Shown here piece by piece: positions 1 to 12,509 of a DNA stretch of 64,000 bases. A model generated the notes under the pieces. That model was not told the DNA's origin and searched no databases. It worked only from the letters and a program-made list of their open reading frames with translations. The stretch is from Leptobrachium leishanense. Its lineage: Eukaryota; Chordata; Amphibia; Anura; Megophryidae. The stretch covers positions 82,053,877 to 82,117,876 of the forward strand of contig CM019063.1 of assembly GCA_009667805.1 (NCBI GenBank). The letters run 5' to 3'. How positions within the stretch are numbered: position 1 is the stretch's first letter; every line of letters begins with the position of its first letter. Made by a program: the position numbers and the translations under genes.

Positions 1-725
1 CTCCAGTTCAGTTCTGCAACCCCCGACGATCGATCGTTTCGGCCTTGTTAGGCCTCGTCAGGAGGTTATAGCTGACACCCCTCTAGGCACATCAAGCAAG
101 GGGTCCACATCTGGGTGACCCTGTAGACTTATAGTGAGAGAAAGGGGGGTGTGAGGATCCTGAGGACGAGCAGCAGCACTAGTGGCCTGCTCTACGGTGG
201 GTGCCCGCTCAGGTCTCACCAGGTCTGAGGCACTCACTCATTAAATTTCAGAAGGCATAACGGTGCTAAAACAAAAAGCTGTCACTTATCACTGCTTCTT
301 CGGTACCCTGGATACACCTGCCCAGATCTTTGTTGGTTCGTGACCAGGTGTATCCAGGGTACCGAAGAAGCAGTGAGAAGTGACAGTTTTGTTTTAGCAC
401 CCCTTTCTCTCACTATAAAAGTCTACAGGGTCAACCAGACGTGGACCCCTTGCTTGATGTGCCTAGAGGGGTGTCAGCTATACCCTCCTGACGAGGCCTA
501 ACAAGGCCGAAACGATCGTCGGGGGTTGCTGAACCTCTCGTGCAGGGATGACGTCCTTGGTAGTCAGTACTGGCCACCCTCATTGGGTGAGAGCAGGCTG
601 ATTTGCATATGGAGCATTCATCCCTGTAATGGCACAAACAAGCTAAAACCTTGTGAGACCTGAGCGGGCCCCACCGTAGAGCAGGCCGCTAGTGCTGTTG
701 CTCGTCCTCAGGATCCTCACACCCC
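1..725. repeat. Foldback repeat with rearranged arms
   Basis: Three pairs of inverted arms are visible. Positions 264-330 pair with 343-405 around a short loop near 335. Positions 13-150 pair with 405-535. Positions 152-225 pair with 654-725. The last pair is separated by about 120 bp of unpaired sequence (536-653). The element may continue left of the window. No coding frame or known transposon terminus was recognised. Confidence 0.85.
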
Positions 726-1480
726 CCTTTTTTCTCTCTCCATCAGACCATCAAAATTAATTTATACAGAGACTTCACAGTTTTCACGATCATACGGATT
801 TGTGTTTCTCAGGTTTTATCCCCCCCCCCTTTTCTCCTACATGTTCAGACATTTTATAAGCTGTTCTGACAAAAATAAAGTGTCAAATCACAAAACAGAA
901 CACATTAAATATGATAATATGCAAAGCTCTCCTAATCTACGGTGTTAAATCAGGTGGGTTAATAGAAATTAATGGATATTTTATTTCCATTTGGACTGTT
1001 GTTTGATGGTTGTTTTCTACACCCACACCTAGCACTGGATTTCAGGATGGCCTTTTTATAAATCGTCCCAACCTTACAAAGCATCCCCAACCTAGGGCTG
1101 TATTCTGACCCTGGAGTAAACCTAACCAGGACTGCTGTAAACTTACCAGTGCCATTATAGTCTGTGGCAGGGATGTCAAACTCCACCCCCCCCCAAGATG
1201 TAAATTGCCTATAATTCACAGATATCTTTGAATGCAATAGATGACTAGAGAATCATGATGGGTGTAGTTGTAGGGGACCTGGTGCATCGAACTGCTAAGA
1301 TTACAACATACTCTGGTTAAGTTGACACAGAATGTAGCCCTGGGGGTACTAAACCCAGAACAGTAAAGCTTATAACCACGTGGCATCTGCTGGCATTAAA
1401 ATATTAATTTAGACCAAAGAGATTTTTTATGAAAAATAGCTCGACTGAAGAATGACTGCACGGTATGCACCTGTTTTTAA

Positions 1481-1712
1481 CCTCCCTAGCGTCCTGATTC
1501 TGACATATTTTATATGTCAGAATCGGAAAAATTTATTTGCGAGAAGGGAACCAAGAAGCAGAACGCAGCGATCGCCGGAAGAGAATGCAATCGCGGAGGT
1601 CAGCGAGGGAGCACGGGGACAGGTACGTATACAGCCCGAGTGTGGCTCGGGGTTACCGCTTTCGGTATAGAACGTTAACCCTGAGCCACACTAGGGAATA
1701 CCGTCAGGGAGG
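1481..1712. mobile_element. piggyBac-type MITE, TTAA target duplication
   Basis: A 232-bp element bounded by TTAA at 1477-1480 and 1713-1716. The ends are CCTCCCTAGCG on the left and CGTCAGGGAGG on the right, an imperfect terminal inverted repeat. Internally an imperfect inverted pair carries the words GAGTGTGGCTCGGGGTTA and TTAACCCTGAGCCACACT. Related copies lie at 2763-3083 and 42344-43258. It has no coding capacity. Confidence 0.85.
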
Positions 1713-1807
1713 TTAACATTATTACTAGAAAGTATTCCTCATTTTGTCTCCACCCGTATTCAAACAGTAGTATATGCAATGCTGATGCTACATAATGACG
1801 GTCTCAC

Positions 1808-1893
1808 CTTGCACTTGAATAATATGGATTTCCCTCCTCTTCAAATCTTTTAATTATTGGCTCTTTCAAAGCAGCTTCTTCCTTTTCAGAGAA
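1808..1893 (-). CDS. MCCC2: MCCC2 exon, about human residues 497-525
   Basis: This 86-bp exon has acceptor ctttcAG and donor GTGAGACC. It starts in phase 0 and ends with two bases of an arginine codon. It encodes [20 protein letters not shown] then GNPYYSSA. The final coding exon should start with the VWDDG block. It is not present in 1-1807, so it must lie before this window. Confidence 0.96.
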
Positions 1894-1949
1894 CTGAAAG
1901 ATGAGAAAAAGAAATCTTAGATAAGAGGATCACGAGAAAGAAAAAAAGA

Positions 1950-2110
1950 AAAAAAAAAAAAAAAAAGAACTGGCAGGAGAAAAGAACAATCTTTCTAGAC
2001 CAAATAGCCGATTTGGAGAGTGAGATAAATGGGAGAATTTTCCTGGTTTGGCTATTTTGACCTAGAATTTTCACTTCTGCCAACTCTCCAGAGTTTCACC
2101 ATTAGTGAAT
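1950..2110 (-). repeat. Diverged MITE fragment related to 47990-48153
   Basis: On the minus strand this tract shares the words AATTCTAGGTCAAAA, AGTCAAACC or AGCCAAACC, and CCCATTTATC with the intact 164-bp MITE at 47990. The terminal CAGGGTTATTCA sequence is not preserved here. A poly-A tract (1948-1966 region) adjoins it. Confidence 0.6.
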
Positions 2111-2396
2111 AGACCTGATAGAGTCAACCAAACTGCCAGAAAATGGGGAATTTTAATCACTCCACAGAAAATATGTACTCCCCCCCCCCCCGCACAAAGC
2201 TCTGCGCGGATGAGCAAGGATAAGTTAGCGTCGGAAAGTCCTGCAGGTAAGTAACTGTTCATCACCCAGTGACCCTAGGTAGTGATGACAAAGCCCAAAT
2301 AAGAGATTTGATACAGGTTGTGTAGAAGAATAAATATAAACAGGCGTGTCTGAATTTGTGAATTCACTTTTGTGGATTTCCGCTATGCACATTAAC

Positions 2397-3561
2397 GTAG
2401 GGCAGCAACTAACAATTATTTTCATAATCGATAAATCAGATAAAAAAATTACAATCCTTTTTTTTGCAATCTGCGTAGTGTATGTAACTTTTGTGCGTCC
2501 ATACACGTTATGTATCTCGTGTAACTTGGGTACTTTTCAAATACAAGGTACGCGAGGAGATTTTCAGAGTGATCGATGGATGCTGCGTGCGGATGATCAA
2601 ACTCATGCGCTTTCTCCCTGAACGAACTCTGCTACAAGCGCTCGGATATAGACATGATAATTTCAGCACACAAAGTGGGGTGAGAAGGTGGGGGGCACTG
2701 CACACAGCCTGACCATGTTAATAAGCTTAAAGTGGTCAGGGTGTGTAATGTGTCCCTTTTAACCTCCCTGGTGTTCTGATTCTGACATATTTTAGATGTC
2801 AGAATCTGAACAATTTTTTTTATCCCCTAGCGGTTTTCCGAGTGTGGCTCGGGGTTAAATTCATTGCTGAAAGCAGTAACCCCATGCCACACTCTGGATA
2901 CATTATCTGTCCCTGCACTCCCTCGCTGTCCCCCGCAGTCACCTCCATGCAATCACGGCGTCCTGCTTCCCTTCTTGTGAGAAGTGAACCAGGAAGCCGC
3001 GATCGCACAGAGAATGCGATTGTGGGTGGTCAGCGAGGGAGCGCAGGGACAGGTATGTATCCAGCCCGTGTGTGGCTCGGGGGTTAAAATGATTTCATAA
3101 ACAAACTGAGTGGGAGGAGGGACTGAAGAGGGAGTGAGTTTGAGCAAGAGACTGGACCTGAGTTTGGGGTGAGTTTGCGAGGAAGGGCCCGGACTTGAGG
3201 GAGGCAGGGAGGGCGGGGTTGTGGTCTAGAACTCCAGCTCCAAGTAAGGATATAACACTGGTCATGGAGCTCCAACCACCCAGTGGCAGCACCCCACAGT
3301 TTATGTGATAATTCTGCTACGGTCGTAAACTAAATAAAAACAAGCTGGTGATGTCCACCATAACCCTAGAACAAAATCAGACGGAGTAAAGCAGCGGCAC
3401 GTCTTCTCCAATAACGCTCCAAAGTAGTGTCTGAGGTTAATAATGTTTAACGAAATCTAGCTCTAAACAATGTGTGCTTTACGAAGACCGATTAATCGAC
3501 CAACTGATTATTCGATAATGAAAATAGTTGACAACTAATCAATTAGTTGTTTCAGCCCTAC
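2397..3561. mobile_element. hAT-like MITE with a nested TTAA MITE
   Basis: The left end starts GTAGGGCAGCAACTAACAAT and the right end finishes ATTAGTTGTTTCAGCCCTAC, an imperfect terminal inverted repeat. The subterminal sequences contain repeated ATCGATTA/TAATCGAT words. The middle carries the TTAA-flanked MITE of 2763-3083. No clear target duplication was seen, so the superfamily is a guess from the terminal sequence. Confidence 0.6.
2763..3083. mobile_element. piggyBac-type MITE, nested and internally rearranged
   Basis: TTAA at 2759-2762 and 3084-3087 flank a tract that starts CCTCCCTGGTGTTCTGATTC, like the element at 1481. The right terminus is degenerate and ends at GGCTCGGGGG instead of a clean inverted copy. 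The internal word GAGTGTGGCTCGGGGTTAAA marks an internal deletion or duplication relative to the other copies. Confidence 0.65.
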
Positions 3562-5406
3562 ATGACTGTTCTAGGTACACAGACATTTACCACCAATTCC
3601 TTTATGGAATATTCATATGCAGAAAGCTTCTTTCAGTTCTACCAAACAAATGTTTCAGTTCTCTCTTTCAGAAGTATTTGTTCTCATCTTTAATGGATCT
3701 ATATTCATGTACATGGGGTGACGGACAACTCAACATTTTATGAGATGGGAGCTTGTCAACATAGCGTTTCAATCAGCCCCCAATAGCCCTCTAAGAAATA
3801 AAAGCCCCCAATTTACCAAAACCAAAAGTATGTAGCAATTAGTTAAGGAGGAATAGGGTTAAGGTCACATAGTGCTGGGTCCATGGGTTCATCATGATGT
3901 GGGCTGATGTAGTTTGATACAGATGTGTCTGCACAAATTAATTAACCAACTTATTACATAATATAATAACAGACTCTCCCTTGAAAAATGCGCAAATGGC
4001 ACAGGACAAGCAGATGCTAGCAACAATAAAATAAAATATATTAATATCTATACAAATCGTCCTTTTAGTAACTCGTGCATTGTTTGGCTTTTATTACCAA
4101 ATAGCGCTCTATAAAAAGAGTCCCAAACAAATACGTGCATTTACGTGTTGTATATAGGAAGAGGTGGAGGGGACCTCCGCTCTCATAAAGGAAGGTTTTT
4201 AGACAATTAAACTGTAAGCAGCTGGTATAAATTAGACAATTTATTCTCAGCTAATGACATGGAGTCTAACACAATACTTTTAAATTGGATTTCTTCTCCT
4301 GCAAGCGTCAGCAGGCGTCCTTGGTCTTTATAAAACAGTAGGTATGACTAACCATCCTAGTTCAGATTGAGGTCATGGAGAAAGTTGGCATAGCTCGGAG
4401 ACGGGTCGCATATTTAAGAAGTCCGCAAGGACAGTTTAGGAAAGGAAACGCTTGGTACGAATCACCCTGACACTCTCGCTGACGTAAAACAAGTACATGC
4501 CTAAAGTGTGTGGTTTTTGATGGGACAAATTAATGATCAGAGGACGGAGGGTGGACTGGTCACATGAAGCTTAGCATCAACAGCAGCCTCAGAGGAGCAG
4601 CGACGGTACGGTCCTAATCCTAGGACCTTTCTCAGGCTATAGATTAGGACCAAAACATTGTTGCTCCTCTAATAAAGCTCCCGCTAATGCCAAGTCTCAA
4701 TTGATCAGTCCTCCTTCCCTTTCTGTTGTCCACATCAGGGCTGGTGATATCCCAGAAAGTAGGAATCGTGGCTGGTGTATTACATTATTTTCACATGTGC
4801 CCCTTTATAAGTCTTTGAGAAATTCATTAGCAAAGCCTGGCAAGCAGCTTAACCCCCCCCCCCCACCCCACCCTGACATTTATACAATCTCTTGTTAAAG
4901 GCTATATAATAAATCGAAAATGCAAGATTCATTCATGTATTGGGTATGGCAAAAAAAAGATACCAGACCATGGCTCAGGATTTCCAATCTCTTTCAGCGT
5001 TACATACGACTCATCTACCTGGCTTCTCTTCAATTCTAGCTCTTTCTGCGGTATTTTGCGGTCTCTCTAATAATGGGTAGGAGTATTCCCAAGTCCTCTT
5101 CTAGTTTGGTAGGAAACCTCCAATATTTTTTTTTCCCAGATCTGAACCTGAGCATCTATGCTAGAAATGGACCGGATAAATGAAAGTACTCCTGTATTAG
5201 TATGAAATACGTGTAAATAATAGCGATAGAGAGAGCAATACACCTGTAAATTCCTATGCTTTTACTAATTCCACTCTCCCTGTCTAACGCAGTTAGTTTG
5301 GCCCAGCCCCATTTTCCTGCTTCTACAAGAAGCTATTCCAGTCAGTTACCTCAGAGGCAGTTCAGCAAACCTGTCTGTACCGGATGACTTCATTCCGTTT
5401 ATACCA

Positions 5407-5826
5407 TCCCCCCATAACAGAGCACACCAGAGAAGCCCTCTATATCCACCTCCCCCCATACCAAGGTACACCTGAGAAGCCCTCTCTATCCACGTCCCCC
5501 ATAACAGAGCACACCAGAGAAGCCCTCTATATCCACGTCCCCCCATACCAAGGTACACCTGAGAAGCCCTCTCTATCCATGTCCCCCCATACCAAGGTAC
5601 ACCTGAGAAGCCCTCTCTATCCACATCCCCCCATACCAAGGTACACCTGAGAAGCCCTCTCTATCCACGTCCCCCCATACCAAGGTACACCTGAGAAGCC
5701 CTCTCTATCCACGTCCCCCCATACCAAGGTACACCTGAGAAGCCCTCTCTATCCATGTCTCCCATACCAAGGTTCACCTGAGAAGTCCTCTCTATCCATG
5801 TCCCCCCATAAAAGAGCACACCTGAG
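5407..5826. repeat. 44-bp minisatellite, about 9.5 copies
   Basis: Tandem units contain CCATACCAAGGTACACCTGA and GAAGCCCTCTCTATCCACGT. The first and third units have a variant word, CATAACAGAGCACACCAGAG, and the last is similar (AAAAGAGCACACCTGAG). The array makes apparent open frames on both strands that are not genes. Confidence 0.92.
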
Positions 5827-6862
5827 CTTTGTCTATAAAGCCGCCTTTCATTTGCTATTACTTTGCCAATAAAGTGAAGAAAATAGAAAGGACTTTGTGT
5901 GCTTTCAAAAAGGGACGGGTTTAAGCTATCTGACTACAATCATATCCTGTGTGTGATATTCACTTCTTGCATATGACCCTGGGGTTCAAGAATAATCATA
6001 TTACAAATATACGCGAGAGTCAGTATCCGTGTGCCAAGACTCTGTCTCAAAAACATTTTCTACTAAGGCCAGGGTCAGACAAGCGTTTTTCCAGAGCATA
6101 AGGAACGTCTGTGAGAGCGGACATTCCTTTCACTCTGACGCCCATGACTGACGCCCATGACTCCAGCACTTGACATATTTTTGCATAATATACTGATAAA
6201 ACGGAGTTAAAATCACTAAAGCCTACATGTCCGTTAGAGTGTTGGCTTGAGCACTGATAATGAAGTTGGGGTTTTAAGCTGCGGCACACAAGCACACTCT
6301 GTGCATCTGTGTGACTGCACCTCCCGGCCTCCATCGCAGCTTTGTGACGGATCGACGGGGAGGGTCTCACGGGGTAGTGAGTGCACTTGTTGCACGCGCT
6401 ACCACCGGACATTAAAAGCCCTTTCCCTGTCAAAAAAACTGCATTGGACGCAGCCAGGGAGGATCGATCTTTGTAACGCTGAGCGTACTAGATGCGCTCA
6501 GCGAGGTGGCCACACGGGCGCCAGAGGGGAAGGAACGTCCACTCACAGACGTTCCTTCCGCTCTGAAAAATGCTCGTGTGCCCGCAACCTTGACAGGAAT
6601 CAGTTCTGGCATCTGGTAGCCGTTTTTGAGAGTGAAGGATGCAGTTGCACAGCATTGTGATCCCTGTGATTGGCTGTCATAGTGATCACTATGCTGGGAC
6701 ATCGCAGTTTGCGGCTACTGGTGTGCTTTAGACGCTGATGCACCTTGCCACAGCATTAGCTATAATGCACAGCTTTGTTTAAGGCACATGACTGTATTCC
6801 ATCATGGGTCCGTAAGTGTAGGGTCTCCATGACTGAATAATTTGTCATACGGCAGGAATGGG

Positions 6863-7210
6863 ATACAAATTATTATCATCATCATCATCATTTATATAGC
6901 ACCAACAGTTTCCACAGCGCTTTACAATAACCAGATACAACAGAGCAAGATACAGATAAATGGACATCGGATGGAAACAAGAGGTGTAGAGGGCCCTGCT
7001 CATAGGAGCTTACAGTCTACAGGGATTGGGGTTGAGGAAGAATAGAGGAATTTTACTAGATGGGTTCGTGAATGGTGGGGCAATGGAAGCGGCTTCAAAA
7101 TCATGTGTGAGCGGGTGAGCAGGGGGATGAGTTGCATCAGTGTTGTGGTACACTAATCTGAAGAGATGGATTTCTTGAAGGTCTGAAGATCAGGGGAGAG
7201 TTTGAAAAGG
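6863..7210. repeat. Interspersed repeat with a TTTATATAGC...GCGCTTTACAA start
   Basis: A (ATC/ATT)n stretch is followed by TTTATATAGCACCAACAG, CAGCGCTTTACAATA and GGGCCCTGCTCATAGGAGC. Similar starts occur near 28495-28560 and 39637-39670, and a diverged reverse-oriented copy lies near 52690-52850. The family is abundant in fish and amphibian genomes, but I cannot name it with certainty. Confidence 0.65.
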
Positions 7211-7472
7211 ACACAATGAAGGAGTTATGTCCTTCAAATCATTGGGGTTGGAGCACACAATCACTGACAGGTTACAATGAGGAAATATATCCTTGCAATA
7301 TTTGCCAAAGTAGTGACAGTAGGCCACTAAAGGACATTTACACTACAGTCCTTATTTTACAGATATTCAGTTATATCCACTGTAGTAACCTCGATAAAGC
7401 TACAGAAAAAAGTTAAAAAAACATTAATAGTATTCATGGGGTCGTATTATGTAGGAATGAATGATTACTCAC

Positions 7473-7587
7473 CTGCTTCCCTTCTCTTGCTTTTTGGTCT
7501 TTGGCTATTGTAGCCAACACTGTAGCAGCCTGTTCACCTCCCATCACAGAGATCCGAGCGTTTGGCCACGTATACAGGAACCGTGGA
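7473..7587 (-). CDS. MCCC2: MCCC2 exon, about human residues 458-496
   Basis: This 115-bp exon has acceptor ccctttAG and donor GTGAGTAA. Its first base completes a split serine codon and it ends in phase 0. It encodes [20 protein letters not shown] then [33 protein letters not shown] is one of the best conserved blocks of acyl-CoA carboxyltransferase beta subunits. Confidence 0.97.
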
Positions 7588-10385
7588 CTAAAGGGATAAA
7601 AAGAAAAAACAAAATGCAGAGGATTAACATTGTAAGTATTTACTGACAAAAGAGAACAGAAGAAAATAAAAGGCACCAACCGTAGATAATCGCGTATAGC
7701 ACGACCCGAATAGAACACGATGGATAGAGATTTATTATGGAAATGAGAGAATACTAAAGACTCAAATATAATGCGAGGAGCAAAATTTATAGAAGTATAA
7801 TGTACCGGTAAACCATTAAAATCCTTTGAGGTTCTCTTAACACAGTCAGGCTCCCCCTCAGGCCAGGGTGCTCTGCTCTACAATGATTGTAGTTGTTACT
7901 ATGAAGCCGCCGGCCATCCAACTTCTTTACTTGCGATAAGATGGCCGGCAGAGCAAGGTGACCCATTCACCGTTAGCCAGCATGCGGGGAGGTGTAGTTT
8001 TCTGACCTCTGGCTCCAGCAGGCAGGCTCATCCACCACCGATAGCCAGCCCCCCCCCCCAACGAGCTTCTGACATCACTGCAGAGTCACCGTGCGATTCA
8101 CCTCACATTCAGAATGTAAGGAGAATTGTGCAGCGTGTCTGCAGTGACATCAGGAAGGGGCCACAATGGGATTGGGCTGGCTATTGACAGACAACGCAGT
8201 GGAAAACTGCACCTCCCTAGCGTGCTGCGCGGAGCTAGAGTGCATGCTCGGTTTTAAGCCAATCTTGAATGATTGGGTTAAACCAAGAGTGCCCTCAGAC
8301 CGTGATGGATCTCATCTCTCCTGAATCCGGGAGTTCCTGAAGAGTTTGCAGGCATCAAGGATCCCTGAGCAAGTCAAGGTTTTTTTAGTCTTTTGTTTAC
8401 ATGCGATGCAGAGGTCTCGAATATACCGCGACCCCTCCAATTTTAAAGGTAAATTTTCTTTCAACAAAATCTAGTGGTATACTCGAGTATCTACATGGAA
8501 ATATACCCAGTAATACTCATCTCAGTCGCGGTAGACATTATCAATGAAGAAAACAAATATATGTGTGAGATTAGATGAGAGATAGATGTAATATAAAGTA
8601 TATATATTTACATCACACACACCCCCTATAAAATAAAATAAAAAAAAAGAGCCCACAGTGCTTTACATATAAAATGAAGTTTGACTGCAATAACTACATT
8701 AGTATTGTCTACAGTAGCTTGTTTTTCCCTCCAGAACTAAACCCCCGACAGGAGCTGCAGCATACAGTGACTGTGGTTAGGGGTTGCAGACAGTCCTTGG
8801 TATTCGGCATCATAAACCACAAGGTTCGATTATATAGGTAGTTTTTTTGGAATTGCCGAGCACATCACCTGTAGAGCAGTATTACGAAGTTGGGGCTAAA
8901 ATGGGGACACTAAGGCTGCAGTCACATGAGCGCACTTCTCACGTCGTTCTGACCGCACGGTTTGCTGTCCATTGTAGCTTTTCAAAAGTAGCCAATGTAG
9001 AACAACACACGAAGCACTTGTTCCCGCATGTTGCACGGGACGCCAAAATGGCATCGATGTGAAAAAGCTACAACGGACGTAGAGACACCCCCGCATACAG
9101 ATTTTTTTCTTTTTTCAACGTCCGTCATAACTATCTGATCGCATGTTAACCACAATCTCAGTCTGCCCCATAATGCAGCGCCGACACACTGCTGCGAGTA
9201 TCCCCTCCTGGAGCCCATAGGACTCCATGGAGGCTTGTGCCGCTGGGTCAAGTAACCTGCAGGATTTCACTCACACAAGATACTGCATGTCTAAGGGAGA
9301 CTAGGAACTTTTTTCCTCCAGTCTCACTCTGCTCCCAGTGTTGGATCGGGCCACCATTCTCGCCGCGGGATGAGAGGCAAGTATCAGATTTTTTTGGGGG
9401 GGGGGGATTTTTAGCTGGCACTGACCGATTCCGCAGAAACGGTATCAGCACCAGTTCCTAGCTGTGGTTAAATTTTCAGTTAGCCGCGGCGGGGCGTAAT
9501 TAGCGTTAGGACTTTGTAAAGTCCCCTTTGTAAATCCCCAATGCGCCAACAGTTTTTTTGTAACCCATTAGCATTCAGAATGCAATATGGGCGATCTGCG
9601 CTTTGGTCACTTAACCTAGCGTTAACAGTTACATAGCTGAGCGCCAACACTAGCTTTAAGTTTGTAATAGGGCACTTAGTCGGGGCAGCAATAAATCTTC
9701 AGCTGCAACATATTTCAATCCATTTGTCCTCTGTCTTCTCCTGTTAGAGTGGCCCTCTTGGGTGAACATGTCCCCAAGTAGAGCACACTGGTTAAATTTC
9801 CAGAACATCAATCCTATCCCAGCATACAGGCCAACAGAGGGCAAATGAACTGCCTGGAGGCCAACTCTACTGCTTCACGTTGGCAGACCAATTTCAGCAC
9901 ATCAGCGCGGGCACCCTACACGGAAGCACAACAGGTTCCCTTCAAGTTTACAGACATTCACCCCTCACAAAAATCTGAAGGTTTACATTGAACTGAAGGT
10001 ATTCTGCTTATATTACATCAACCAATACCATGCATCAAAAAAAAACAGACCCCCCCCCCAAACATGCCTTCCTACATATAGGTGAGAAGTGAATATGGAG
10101 AATTAGAAGTCAGAGCTATAAAATCTGATTTTCATCATCGGGAACTAGGTTTAACCCTTTAGCCCAGCGATCTTAAACTCTAGCCCCCCCAGATATTCAT
10201 TGCCTACAATTCCCAGAATTATTTGAAGGCAACAGATGACCAGAGAATCATGGGGGTTGTTGTACAGAAGCATTGTGGGGAGGAGGGGATTTGACATCCC
10301 TGCCCTAGCCGGTTAGTATTTTGTCTATGGAGAGAGTGACAGAAACCAGTAACTGCAGCTCAGAGCGTAGATTTTGCACACGTAC
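7588..10385 (-). other. MCCC2: MCCC2 intron, 2.8 kb
   Basis: At 8905-9250 there is a tract starting AAGGCTGCAGTCACATGAGCG that looks like a diverged MITE without a clear right end. At 10160-10310 lies a repeat related to 1100-1280. Short homopolymer runs (poly-C near 8050 and 10050, poly-G near 9400) are present. No gene or further element was recognised. Confidence 0.6.
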
Positions 10386-10542
10386 CTGTACGATCTCCCA
10401 CACATTCCATAATTTCCAGCCCCATAAGAACCTCCGATTATTACAGTTATTTTTGGCACGCTGGCACATGCCACGGCTGTCACCATCTTTGCCCCATCTT
10501 TTGCGATTCCACCGGCTTCGTAATCTCTGCCAACCATAAAGC
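10386..10542 (-). CDS. MCCC2: MCCC2 exon, about human residues 406-458
   Basis: This 157-bp exon has acceptor tttcAG and donor GTACGTG. It encodes [19 protein letters not shown], then [20 protein letters not shown] and [29 protein letters not shown] and the glycine-rich [14 protein letters not shown] are the hallmark motifs of the C-terminal half. In this family the latter supplies the oxyanion hole near the carboxybiotin site. Confidence 0.98.
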
Positions 10543-11002
10543 CTGAAACCAAAACATACAAGGATACACACTTTACTCCAATATATTGTGCATCATCTTT
10601 ACCTGAAGAAGATAAGGTGAATGGCAACGCTTAGAAAACCACTGGAGAAATGTGACACCCACATAAAGTAAGTAATTGGATGCTGCTGAATTGATAATTG
10701 CCACAAAAAACTTTAAAAATGAATAAGGAATGCAGTGGAAGTAAAGAAAACATACTGTATAGGATCTTCCCTGCCTCTGCATTGGCTGGCCGCCCCTTTG
10801 CACCGAGCCCCAATTTGGTGTATGGGGGAGCTAGCATTTTATGGAGAAAATGTAACTATTGCATGGCTTATTTAAGAGTTGGGTAAAAGAGATTTTGCAC
10901 AAAAAAAAAAACAACACCAATGATGGAAAAAAGGTGTGGGTGATCACCTGTAACCCAAAAAAGGGTAGTACTTCCCCCATGGAAAGGATTAAACTTAAAT
11001 TA

Positions 11003-11622
11003 CTAAACAAACAGACAGAGGTACAGAATGGCCCAAAGTCATTTAGTATGCAATGGGGAAAACCAGGAATATTAGACCAATAGTGGAAAACAACGCTGCA
11101 GAGGAGACCAAATTAATACAATGACCTGCTGGGTAGTGCTTATGTCAGGAGAACTGTGCAATGTTAGTGAGAATATTGAAGTGCAAATCATTGGATATGT
11201 ATCTCCGGCTTAATGCCAATTATAAATTCTGGCTTCAACTCACAACATATACATATATTATAAGACAAAACCTGACGCTAAATAGACATGAACCTGCCAG
11301 ACCAGGGGGCCTAGGACCATATAGAGATATCCCACTATGGTCTTAGGCCCCCTGGTCTGGCAGGTTCATGTCTATTTAGCGTCAGGTTTGTCTTATATAT
11401 GCATATGTTGTGAGTTGAAGCCAGGATTTAGAATTGGCATTAAGCCGGAGATACATATCCAATGATTTGCACTTCAATATTCTCACTAATAGTGTACCGT
11501 TCTCCTGACATAATTTGGTCTCCTCTGCAGCGTTGTTTTCCACCATTGTCTAATATCCCTGGTTTTCCCCATTGTATACTAAATGGCTTTAGGCTATTTT
11601 GTACCTGTCTATTTATTTAAAA
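11003..11622. repeat. Large foldback repeat (about 300-bp arms)
   Basis: Positions 11003-11315 are an inverted copy of 11330-11622. The inner arms share AGACATGAACCTGCCAGACC and its complement. The outer arms share ACAGACAGAGGTACAGAATG in diverged form. The spacer is about 20 bp around ATATAGAGATATCCCACTAT. The arms are near identical near the centre and diverge outwards. No open frame was recognised. Confidence 0.9.
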
Positions 11623-11900
11623 AAGATAATTTGAACAAAACAAAAACATTAAAAAAAAAAAAAAAAACATTTAATTTTATTGCAGATATAAATCAGTAAG
11701 GCCGCAAAACATAGACATATAAGATTTTAGATGTCCTGATGGTTCGGTGAAGTCCAGAGGGTAAATAGTCGGAAGAAATTAATATATATATATATATATA
11801 TATATGTCAGTGCCTAGTAAGTAGCGCGGTTACACCCTCACTGATACACTTCATAGCGGCTACAGCCTCCCAACTCATCCTATGGCAGCTTGCTACTGTA

Positions 11901-12080
11901 AATTTCAACACCGGACTCGGAGGCGCACATTTGCTTCTCTTTCTTTTATTATATACTCTCAGCAGCAATGAATAGATTAACAATTCTAGAAAAAAAAAAC
12001 TCCCCCCTCCACAACAGTGAGCATACACCATACAGTCCCACCCTACTGTCCCATGTGATATATCCCGCCCTCTTTCTTGC
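11901..12080. repeat. DIRS left inverted terminal repeat
   Basis: It starts AATTTCAACACCGGACTCGG and runs to the CGCCCTCTTTCTTGC word. The reverse complement matches 17086-17309. The right copy carries about 20 extra bases (CTCACGGAGGGG region), so the two repeats are not identical. Confidence 0.88.
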
Positions 12081-12509
12081 TGCTCCTCTCAGCAGAGAAG
12101 TATAGTTTTATTTTGCTCTGTGTTTTTATGTGATTTCAGTATTTTTGCGGTGTTTTTCGCCGTTTCTGCTGGACACCGTCTTATCCTGACTCAAATCGCG
12201 GAGGTCAGTGTCCAGCGCGGCTCTCGGCGCAGGGACGCTGTCCCTGGCGCCGATCCGGTTTTCTCCTGCTTTATTTACACATTGCCTAGGTTCCTGCGCT
12301 TCGTTCCTGGCTCCGATCTGCCAGATTTCACACTGCGCGCTTCACACTGCCTGCTTTGTTCTGGTTGCCTGGTTACCGCCGCGATATCATGCTCATGGGC
12401 CCCCAGCTCCTTGCGCTGGCTATTTCCCGCGGTTCGGCGCTGACTCCGCTCACAGCACGCTCCGGCGCCATTTCCTCTGCATCTTCTCGGCTGTTCACAC
12501 GGAGGCAAG

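Larger units (their letters stand above)
1..1807 (-). other. MCCC2: MCCC2 intron before the last coding exon (partial)
   Basis: This holds a rearranged foldback repeat (1-725) and a TTAA-flanked MITE (1481-1712), annotated separately. At 1100-1280 a diverged repeat resembles 10160-10310 (shared words include AGGGATGTCAAACTC and AGAGAATCAT). Nothing else is recognised in 726-1100 or 1281-1480. Confidence 0.75.
1894..7472 (-). other. MCCC2: MCCC2 intron, 5.6 kb
   Basis: This contains the repeats listed separately: 1950-2110, 2397-3561, 5407-5826 and 6863-7210. At 6065-6735 there is a diverged MITE-like tract that starts GGCCAGGGTCAGACAAGCG, similar to the terminus at 53320. Its right end is not clear. 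No gene or repeat was recognised in 3562-5380 or 5830-6060. Confidence 0.7.

Noticed and set aside
1..1800. Search for the final MCCC2 coding exon (VWDDG...)
   Set aside because: No matching translation on the minus strand. The exon must lie outside the window.
5346..5650. Open frames on both strands with a repeated motif
   Set aside because: Produced by the 44-bp minisatellite.
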